Of a DNA stretch of 64,000 nt, positions 55,816 through 64,000 are shown piece after piece. The notes beneath the pieces were generated by a model. It was not told where the DNA came from and ran no database searches. It saw only the letters and a list, made by a program, of their open reading frames with translations. This DNA comes from Canna indica. Lineage: Eukaryota; Streptophyta; Magnoliopsida; Zingiberales; Cannaceae. Location of the stretch: contig CP136898.1 of assembly GCA_034359265.1 (NCBI GenBank), forward strand, positions 43,175,501 through 43,239,500, given 5' to 3'. How positions within the stretch are numbered: the first letter of the stretch is position 1; each line of letters opens with the position of its first letter. The position numbers and the translations under genes are program-made.

Positions 55816-56927
55816 TAGATGACTCCACCCCTCCTCCAATGTTCAGGGAAGTTCTCATTTTCCCAATATGCTCTTATTTTTCTTTGAAATTATTTTGAAT
55901 CACATTAGAGACAATGTGAATTTTAAGTGTGGGGAGGGACTTATTTTACATGATACCTATTTTGCTCAATTATGACTTTTATGGAAAACACCTTTATGTA
56001 GCTAGCTGAAATTTTCATTAAGAGGTTACTGTGTTGCACACTTTAGATATGTTTTTTTTTTAAATCTTGTCCTGGAACTCAATTTTTCAACTCATACATT
56101 TCAATTGCTATCTTGAAAGATTCATTTACATCCTTGAACACCCTAATTCATTGTGTTTAGATGCCTTGAACAGAATTACAATGGAGAGCTAACATGAATA
56201 ATGCATTTCTCATCTCCCCACACGATATATGACCATCTCTTGATGAGCTCTCAGAATTTCAAGATGCAATAAGCTTTGAAACAACCATGCATGCTTAGTT
56301 TTATCTTGCACAATAGGAACTTTACCTTGTTATGCCTCAAGTCCAAAAAAAAAAGAAAAAAAAGAAAGAAAGAAAGAGCATCACTACTCCGCTAATCACC
56401 AAAGGTCATGAGTAGAGCTAGTAGCCACCTAGAATTGTGATCAACCGAGTAACCGGGTGCATGCATCACCAATGTGTGTCCTCGCGTCAAAAGGTTGCAT
56501 TATATTCTAGGCAAGGAACTTAGATTCGTGGCCAACCGAGTAACTGGGTGCATGCATCACCAATGTATGTCCTCGCGTCAAAAGGTTAAGTAACGATCTA
56601 AGAAAATAAAAGTTTCTCAGTCAATAAGTATCCTAGTTTTTGACTTATGGCATTGCTTGGTAGATGTTTCTTCTGTACGATGATTATTTTTGAAATTTGC
56701 ATGTGTGCTTAAAACTTTTTATCCTTTGCATCTTGTACTCTGAATGTACATCTAAGTATTCATAAATTTGTGTGGATGGATGAGATTTCATTGTGAAGGG
56801 TTTGCTTGCTATTGTCTTTCTGTTTGAATCATTAAAACTTTATGATGCGGGCTGCGATAAGGTGCAATGGATTTTAAAGAGAGTGATTGTTTTGTGTGAG
56901 TTATGCTTGAGGACAAGCATCATTTAA
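55816..56927 (+). other. Athila 3' untranslated region
   Basis: No ORF support. Contains an A/G run (56345-56378), a near-identical 55-bp direct repeat, and AAGTGTGGGGAGGG near 55927 resembling the polypurine tract. Confidence 0.75.
56442..56587 (+). repeat. 55-bp direct repeat in the Athila 3' UTR
   Basis: Copies at 56442-56496 and 56533-56587 begin CAACCGAGTAAC and end CTCGCGTCAAAAGGTT, with 2 differences in 55; start-to-start distance 91 bp. Confidence 0.95.
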
Positions 56928-56940
56928 GTGTGGGGAGATT
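56928..56940 (+). other. Athila polypurine tract
   Basis: AAGTGTGGGGAGATT region immediately before the 3' LTR start at 56941. Confidence 0.9.
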
Positions 56941-58026
56941 TGATGACATGTTTATTTTCCATCCTTTGTTGCTTATTTTCATGCTAAATTCGAATTAAAT
57001 ACTTCCTAAAATGTGTTTATTATTTTGTTTAATTTTTAGGCAACAAATGATGGAAAGAAATAAAAAAAAATCTCCTTGCACGTTTTTTGGAAGTTGGAAA
57101 TTGGAAAGACAACTGGACCAGGTCGTACTGCCTTGGACGTGCCCACGCCTCACTAAAGATGCATGTGACAAATCCATAATTTACCATGTTAAAGGCTAAA
57201 ATTTTATTTCCAAATTTCTATGCGAATTTGGATTATTATTTTGTATCTAAAATATTAAACCAAGATATTTGGTTGTTAGTTTATTGCTATGTAGGGTTGA
57301 TTTGATTTTTATTTTTATTTTAGTTAAATTTGGAATTCTTCTGTATGAGGAGAAAAGTTGTAATGAACAGGGCGGCAGTTTTTAGCTTTAGCCATCTTTT
57401 CCGTTTAGAATTAAGTTTGAATTCAGCAGTGATTTTTTGAGAATGAAAATGTTTGTGTTAGCGATGTATGGTTCTACGGGTTGTGAGATTCCTCTGTGCT
57501 TAACATTTTTTACTTTCTAGTATTCATTTATTTCCTGTAGAAATTATTCTATTGTTTTTTTTAATTGTTGGTATGTTACCAGATTATTAGGACAATAGTT
57601 AGTCTTCCTGTATGGTTGTTCCATGCCGAATTTAGAGGCAAATTAGTCGAGGTTGCTGTTCAATCTGTACTAATGGAATTCTTGAATTAATTTGACTTGT
57701 GAGATTGATGTTCAATTCACATAGTCTATTAAATTTGCTAGAAATAAAGGAACTCAACCTTTGTGTCTATGATCAATCCTACAAACCGAGATCGAGAACG
57801 TACCTTTAGCTAGGCTTTCCTCACATTGATTTCTCCTAAATTTTAATTACTATTTTTATTTACGTCTTCTTGCATCTAATCAACCCCCCCCTTATTTCCC
57901 TTTCTTTTAATTCCTGGTTTTGAAAAAATTTAAAACTAACCAGTCTCTGTGGATTTGACACTACTTGTCGCAACTATAAAATCTCAAGAAGTAGGAATTT
58001 ATTTTTGGTGGATTCGACACTCATCA
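56941..58026 (+). mobile_element. Athila 3' LTR (1086 bp)
   Basis: TGATGACATG..CACTCATCA, followed by the target duplication GGAAG. Aligns throughout with 36983-38143 apart from a deletion near 57470 and a shorter C run. The 60-codon ORFs at both LTR starts are incidental. Confidence 0.93.
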
Positions 58027-58031
58027 GGAAG

Positions 58032-59104
58032 AAACACTCAAAATATGAGAAGAAGCTTAAAAAACAATCTTTTGCTGGCAAACTACACAACGGACTTCTC
58101 TCTGATGTCTTTATCCTCTCTGGAAGGGACTGCAATCTAGAGGTATTATTTTTTAGAGAATTCTGGATTTAGATCAAATTTTCTTAAAGTGCAAATCTAT
58201 TATTGATATTCTCGAAAAGTGGAATTTATCTAATTCTTATAACAAGGTTAAACTTTTCTGCAAACATCCTATACTTGAGTTCTACTATAATTTATTTGAT
58301 AAGATTTCAAATCCTGAAAGCAATTATTTTAATGAAGTATTCCTTAGAGGTTGTTGGTACAAGTTTAGTCTAGAAGTAATTAATAAGTTTGTGGGATTTT
58401 CCTATTTTTCCTCTTTTGTTGTTGATGCTGATGAGAATGATGACTTTTTACAAATGGTTGGTAAAGAGGTTTCAAATGGTGACATTCCTAACTAGACAGG
58501 CAATCATGACATCAGATCTTCATCTTTGAACACTTTTTATGCAGTTTTGTTCTCATTGCTCGAAACTACTGGAGTCCTACTTCTCATATTACCTTTCCAA
58601 CCAAAGAAATTGTAATGTTACTATACAAGATCACAAATGGAATTCCATTCAACCTTGGCAATCTTATTTTTGAGCAGATTATATCTATCAGGAGCGAGCA
58701 GACTTCTATCTAAATTCAGAATGTTTTTAATTTTTCCAAACTTGATCTATGGAATTCTGGAGAAACAAGGATTTAAATGTTCCTCGGATGAGATATTGGA
58801 ACCCTTGGGCACTTCTTTAAAGATTCGTCCCAAAATTCTGAAGAGGGTTAACACCCTAGGAAGAAATTTGTTCAGTCCTAACTTAGGTATGAAGACTACA
58901 TCTGGGTCTACTTTGACTACTACTTCAACCACTCAAAGAGAGATCGTGGATGAACGATTTTCTGCAAGAGAAACTATGGCCAAACTACAACAGGAGGTAA
59001 TCACCTTTGAGAACATAGTTATAGAATATTTTATTGCTGCTTCTGTAGGTCATGATTCTCCCTCTTTTGGTAGTTTCTATAACTCTTCTGATAGCTCTGA
59101 CTAA
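58032..59104 (+). pseudogene. S2 env-like ORF, C-terminal part
   Basis: Continuation of 35939-36977 after the Athila insertion. Frames broken by stops and shifts: ILEKWNLSNSYNKVKLFCKHPILEFYYNLFDKIS, NEVFLRGCWYKFSLEVINKFVGFSYF, then IARNYWSPTSHITFPTKEIVMLLYKITNGIPFNLGNLIFEQI, a pattern of SIRE-type env-like proteins. The last 155 codons (58637-59101) end in a Thr/Ser-rich, coiled-coil tail. No convincing membrane anchor. Confidence 0.65.
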
Positions 59105-59466
59105 ACATTTTCTTGCTTACTCCTTTGACTTATTATGCCAAAAAGGGGGAGAACAAGCAGTTCCAACTCTGCAGTCTTAACTGCTCTCTCGATTGGTTGT
59201 GATACTTGTCCTATATGGTACTTTAATTCTTACTATTCTGGCTGCTGATACTTGATACTCTAGTTGTTAAACTGTTGTAAACATTTGTCACTCTAGATTC
59301 TCTACTCGGTGTAATTTTGTGACTTTGGTTGACTGTGTGGTATGATTGGTTGATATTTTCTATTAATTGTTGAAATTAGTATTTTTAACAGTTACTATAT
59401 CTCTGTTACATAAATTGCTATGATTCGATCTGTTTGGGTTTTGCCAAATAAGACAAAGGGTGAGTA
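59105..59466 (+). other. S2 3' untranslated region
   Basis: Upstream purine tract ATGCCAAAAAGGGGGAGAAC (about 59135-59154) and the polypurine tract ACAAAGGGTGAG (about 59453-59464), degenerate, before the LTR start at 59467. Contains near-matches to CAGTTNNAACTG (59158). Confidence 0.75.
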
Positions 59467-60441
59467 TGTTAGTATTTGGCTTTTGTTTGTTGGCTATATT
59501 TGGCAAAAGAAGCTTTTGGTGATTTCTCATATTCAACAAGGAAGAAACTTTACTTATGTGATGATGATAGTTTCAACTGTGAAGAAGCAGTCTTAACTGC
59601 TTATAGTCTTAAAGGATTTCTGGATGGGTTGTCTGATGCGAACTTGATGACTGATGGACTTATGGTTTAATAATGATTTTGTTAATTAATTTTGGGCATG
59701 TAAATCATCATTATTTATGTCTTTGTCAGTTTAGTTTCGAAGAGTTTTTCTTCATTTATTCTTTAGGTGTTTATTATTTACATAAATGTTCTTTTTTTTA
59801 AATGTCTAAGTTATGCTGACGGTTTCTACCGTAGACTGCGGTGATTAATTATAATTGAAGTCTAGCCTTTATTTAGATCTTCTAGTAATCTTCTAGTGAC
59901 ACCTATAAAATTGGAGAAGAGATCTATTGTTGACAACTCCATTGCGCGGAAACGCTGTTGCCATATATAGAGGAGTTGAGACTGCTGAGTGCAGACTGTC
60001 GAGTGCAGCAGAGACAACAACCCTTTTATCTTCCAGGAGAAGATTGGTTAGCGGGCGGATAACTCACTACAACATAAGGTTGTGTGGAGGACGGAACTTT
60101 GTGGTTGTGATGTCATAGAGAGGCAAGTCGGTATTTACTTATAATAGCAAATAGGTTTTTGTTATTTCTGATTCACTAGAGTACGGGTAGTCGGATTTCG
60201 GGTGTGAAATCCAAATGACTTATTTTGTACTTATAGATTATGAATTGGGCATCTGTCTAGTGAGTGCTCCGCAGATTAGCTGATTGATTTATCACTAAAC
60301 TACATAAACAAATCTCCTGTGTTTGTGTTGCTTTTTGTTTTGGTTCTTACTTTGCTACAATAGGCTAGTGTTAGAGCAGTTGCAACTTCCTATTCAACTA
60401 TCCTCTACAAAAGTTCCCTAAGAGACTTATATATATTGTCA
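59467..60441 (+). mobile_element. S2 3' LTR (LTR3, 975 bp)
   Basis: TGTTAGTATTTGGC..ATTGTCA, TATATAG at 59964-59970, target duplication AAAAC at 60442-60446. The only full-length S2 LTR in the window. Confidence 0.9.
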
Positions 60442-62268
60442 AAAACTCATTTGGTTCCAACAACATTGACACCTTCAGGTCTCGAAACAAGTTGTCGTAC
60501 ATCATTTTGATGAACTGTTGTATCTCCTCTTGCATAGTAGAAATCCATAATTCATCTTTCAAGGCTTCCTTCATATCTTTTGGTTCAACTGTAGAAGTGT
60601 AACAAGAGTACCTGATCATATCCTGGTGATATTTCTTAGATTGATTCATGGTTTTGACTCCATCATTTACATCTCCAATCATATTGTGCAAAGGATGATT
60701 TTTGATATTTTTTTACAGATTTTTTAGCTATGTAGTCACCACTTTCATCATCCTATTCTGTATTAGTCTCAGTGTTAGTTAAATTAGCAATTTCAACTTA
60801 CTAATTTGTGACCTTGGTAGTCTTCTGGCTAGTCTTGTCAGCAGTTGTAACTCCCTTCTTATCAGTAGTCAGAGTTTGGCTGATTTGAGAATCATCAACC
60901 TTCACGTTTGCTGACTCTATCACAATTTGTGTTCGTTTGTTGTAGACTCGATAGGCATTGTTATTAGTAGATCAGCCAAGGAATATGGCTTCATCACTCT
61001 TGCTTTCATCTTGCCGAGATACTCCCTATCATTTAGAACATATCACCTGCTACCAAAAATATGAAAATATGTAAGGTTAGGCTTTCTTCCCTTCCATAAT
61101 TCATAAGGAGTTTTAGTATATCTTGGTATGAGATAAGCTTGATTGATAATATAGCAAGCCGTGTTGACGTCTTCAGCCTAAAATCTCTTAGAAATATGCT
61201 TGGAATTGAGTATTACATGGGCCATCTCTTGGATGGTGCAGTTCTTTCTCTCAATTACACCATTCTATTGAGGAGTCTTGGGAGCAAAAAATTCATGTAA
61301 TATTCCATTTCCATTACAGAACTCAGAGAAACAAATATTCACAAATTCCCTTCCGTGATCACTCCTTATTCTGATCTCCAAAGGTAACAGTTGCTCCTCC
61401 ATGTTTTTGAATATCTTTTATATTATCTGTACTTCTTGTCATGTGCTGAGAACATCCACTATCAAAATACCATAAACCAAGAGAAGAAATAGTTTTGGAC
61501 ATAGAAGCAACATGACAATTGAGATCAATCTTCCTCACCCAAATTTGTTTAACTTTCTTCCTTGGAGATTTTACCAGATTCTTTCTTCTCAGTTTGTTTA
61601 AGAGTTTGAAGTAGTTGGCTATAATGTGCCCTTTGCATTTGCAATAATAACATATGAGCACCCTATGACTTCTTCTTGGAGTGGGTTGTTGTTGACTTGA
61701 AGAACCCCTCTAAAAGTTTCTCAGTTGAGTAGGCAGTTGAGAGTAGGGTTTCAACTAAGATTGACTAGTGTATCTTAGTCCATTGTGATTAGAAGGAAAT
61801 TTTTCTGCATTCAAAATTTTATTAAGAGTGCAACTAGAATTCATCATTCTAACTTCCTTCTTTACCTTTTCAAGTTCTTCAATCAACTTGGATTTTTTGT
61901 CTTCCTTTTCGGCAATCTGAGTTCAAAAATGTTGAATTTTCTGTTCAAGATTCTTCTTTTTTGCAATCAACAACTTGTTTTGATTACTGAGAGACTTGTT
62001 CAGCTTTGCCACTTCAATCCATTTGTCGAACATCTCCTGGTATGCTTCCTCAAGATTGTCAGCACATTGAACTTTGCAGTGATCATGTTCTGCATCTGAG
62101 TTTCTAAAGTTCTAACTAAGTCATCAATACTAGCTGTGAAGGATCTAAAATTTCCTTTTTCAGATTCTTTAGAGTCTTTTTCTTCATCGTCATCACTCCA
62201 AGTGACAATAAAGGACCTTTTAGGCCTTTTCTATAGATTTGGACATTCTCACATATCCACATCCTTCT
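60442..62268 (-). pseudogene. Inverted S2 Copia element: gag to RT start
   Basis: Read leftwards from 62268: acidic gag region, coiled coil (62100-61785), zinc knuckle CYYCKCKGHIIANY with the last Cys replaced by Tyr, basic tail, protease LWYFDSGCSQHMT and GATVTFGD. A deletion then jumps to integrase at RIRSDHGREF, so pre-integrase and the first catalytic Asp are missing. NGVIERKN holds the Glu; TAG (61265-61267) precedes it. Then the linker and RT start (about 60480) up to the split. RT continues at 31394-31197. No LTR is attached. Confidence 0.88.
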
Positions 62269-62319
62269 ATTGGCTTAAGGTTTTCAACCTTGGTGTTAAT
62301 CTCGATTTTGATGATAACA
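62269..62319 (+). mobile_element. Start of a Sirevirus-type LTR (family B-like)
   Basis: TATTGGCTTAAGGTTTTC.. followed by TTAATCTCGATTTTGATGATAACA matches the first 50 bp of the LTRs at 5095 and 8985, with TG changed to TA at the terminus. Cut by a Tekay-like LTR. Confidence 0.8.
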
Positions 62320-64000
62320 TGTCATGCCCCAACATACACTGACTGACAAGAAACCAGAAACACATAAATAAAAATAATGATGTAGCTTTATTTAAATTTT
62401 AAAGAAGTTTCACAATTTTTATAAAAGTAAAAGTTGCGAAACATCAACCACAATATGAAACAACTCGAAATTTAAAGTCGAATACATGTTTTCAAATAGA
62501 CAACTCTCAGTGTATGAAAAACAACAATCCTAGACATCTAGACTATGACTACTGGACGCTGCTACAAGATCTACGCCATTGTCTGCCCTCCAGCTGCACC
62601 ATGACTCCAAGCCTCAACTCACTAATCGGGCTCTACAAAACAAGAGAAATAAATTGTGAGTCCACATGGGACTCAGTGAGCGGTCCTTCCGGGCCTCCAC
62701 ATAAATCCCCAATAATCACATGTATATAAGTCAGCAAAATATAAAATAGGGATCTAATCTAGTCCTGATATGACAACCGACCCCAAGGGTCTTCCTGTAT
62801 AGACCATACAGTCATATTTAACTAGCCATAACAGCCCAACACCTCATAATAGCACTCGGCCACTAGGGCCTGCTCATGAACTAATGGTTCGGCTCTAACC
62901 AGCCTTACCATACAATGACGGTAATATTCCAGCCACACGGCCTACTTAAAACATAAGAAAATCAGAGCAAACACCGGGCCATCGACTAGGATGGTCTGCT
63001 AGTCTCTAGACACCTACCGGGTGAGGGATAGCTAATCCCACCCAACTGGAGTCTAACACCTAGCGGGCCCGCTGGTGCCATCTCAAGACCCAAATCACTG
63101 ACCAAGTCAAGCATTAGTCGTTCCGACTATCTATGCTTCTCGGCTGACCATCACAATCACATCACACAAGCAAAGTGTCCTAAAATTTCCTTATTTAAAA
63201 TCCCGAGCATTCACCCGTACTCAGCCCTTTATTCCGGGCTTACCATTTGCGCACTATTGTTTACTGGTAGTTCCCTAGGTGTGAGATGTGACCTAGCTTG
63301 TGTACATTTGAGTTTCTCTAAATAATAAGCACCCTAGAGTTTCCTAATATTCGTCTAGCATCATATGCCACATTTCAAGTGTCATCTACATGTCATACGT
63401 GTAGAAATGTCTGAATATAATTGTGTCACGGCACATAAGTTATACGGAAATCATCCTACATCTACTACCATAATTAACATCATGCTTTCAACAATAAAGA
63501 AATTAAATTTTGCATTTAATCCACATAATTTCAACAAGGCAAGTAATTGAACATAGATATTATAAGTAAATGAAACATTACCATGATCCACATGCCATAC
63601 TAAGACCCTACCATATAGGCACCATCAAGAACATTTCCTTATAATGCTCTAACCACAATCCATCATTACCAAGTTTCATATTCATGCGAATGATTTACAA
63701 CATAAAGGTATGATATAGTATCCTACTTGTAAGCATAAAATCTAACAAGACCCTTCTCCCCCTAATACCCACTCGACCGAGTTTGCCCAAGGCTGTATAT
63801 GCTCAGTCGAGAGCAAGTAGGATACGAGGATAAGGTCTCAACCATGATTTAGGAGAATCGATTCGTCAATTGCCAGAAAAACTTAATCCGAGGGTCTCCG
63901 ACCACTCTAGGAAATTGGAGAAAAATTCGGCATGACCTTCCCCCTTTCTCCCTCATGTGGCCGGCCCTAAACATCGAGAAAAATGGCGAGAAATTCATAC
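62320..64000 (-). mobile_element. Tekay-like Gypsy LTR, minus strand, runs out of the window
   Basis: Starts TGTCATGCCCCAACATACACTGACTGACAAGAAACCAGA, aligned with 13576 on. It shares the GTGAGTCCAC.TGGGA.TCAGTGAG hairpin block (62657-62675), CATCGACTAGGATGGTCT and CCACTCGACCGAG-type segments in the same order. Non-coding; small ORFs at 62514 and 63365 have no support. At least 1.68 kb. Confidence 0.85.

Larger units (their letters stand above)
36983..58026 (+). mobile_element. Athila-type Ty3/Gypsy element with nested Sirevirus (about 11.2 kb of its own)
   Basis: LTRs start TGATGACATGTTTATTTTCC and end GACACTCATCA. Perfect target duplication GGAAG at 36978-36982 and 58027-58031. Order: 5' LTR, captured flank and LTR tail, tRNA-Asp-type primer site, gag, protease, RT, RNase H, integrase, [Sirevirus 44351-54148], env-like ORF, 3' UTR, polypurine tract, 3' LTR. 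In the first 215 bp the LTRs differ at roughly 14 positions by eye, so the insertion is old. All ORFs are broken. Confidence 0.93.
31395..60441 (+). mobile_element. SIRE-type (S2) Copia element, host of the nest (about 8 kb of its own sequence)
   Basis: Starts TATTAGTATTTGGC (TGTTAG with one transition) and ends TTGTCA, with target duplication AAAAC on both sides. Order: LTR2, gag C-terminal half, protease, integrase, RT, RNase H remnant, env-like ORF, two purine tracts, LTR3. The env-like ORF is split by the Athila insertion. The 3' end of LTR2, the primer site and the gag N-terminus are deleted. Env-like position and motif set place it in the Maximus/SIRE lineage. Confidence 0.88.

Overview
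This is nuclear DNA from a flowering plant. It is intergenic or heterochromatic and made almost entirely of nested, decayed LTR retrotransposons. The lineage evidence is Athila and Tekay Gypsy elements plus Sirevirus-like (Maximus/SIRE) and Angela/Tork-like Copia elements, with plant-type primer sites (initiator-tRNA-Met and tRNA-Asp types). I found no host protein gene, rRNA, tRNA or CRISPR array, and I cannot name the species.

Left part (1-10290): a chain of Sirevirus-type LTRs joined by internal regions that carry gag but no pol. Two copies run from the gag C-terminus straight into the same long non-coding region, as expected of a non-autonomous TR-GAG family. A solo LTR with a perfect 5-bp target duplication (456-1588) and a 315-bp CACTA MITE with a 3-bp duplication (8398-8712) are inserted in this chain.

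Middle-left (10291-26252): a minus-strand Angela/Tork-like Copia element (gag and integrase pieces, long leader, primer site, LTR). Its LTR was hit by a minus-strand Tekay-like LTR (13576-16140) and, 17 bp further on, by a plus-strand Tekay chromovirus (16158-22982) that keeps RT, RNase H, integrase and a chromodomain-like tail but has lost its primer site, gag and protease. A plus-strand LTR of another Angela-like element follows; it carries three identical 19-bp hairpins.

Right part (26253-62268): a four-level nest. A minus-strand SIRE-type Copia (family S2) is split by a plus-strand S2 element (31395-60441, TSD AAAAC). The env-like ORF of that element is split by an Athila element (36983-58026, TSD GGAAG). 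Athila in turn carries a minus-strand Sirevirus (family S1, 44351-54148, TSD about CCAT) between its pol and its own env-like ORF. Both the Athila and the S2 elements thus carry a third, envelope-like ORF. Post-insertion rearrangements include a piece of target flank trapped between two Athila LTR ends and a tandem 0.9-kb LTR/Athila chimera.

Right edge (62269-64000): the first 51 bp of another Sirevirus LTR, interrupted by a minus-strand Tekay-like LTR that runs out of the window.

No element looks autonomous. Reading frames are broken by frameshifts and by many stops of the TGG-to-TAG/TGA and CAG-to-TAG type. Coordinates of termini, TATA boxes, primer sites and target duplications were read by eye; lineage names rest on remembered motif patterns, not on a search.
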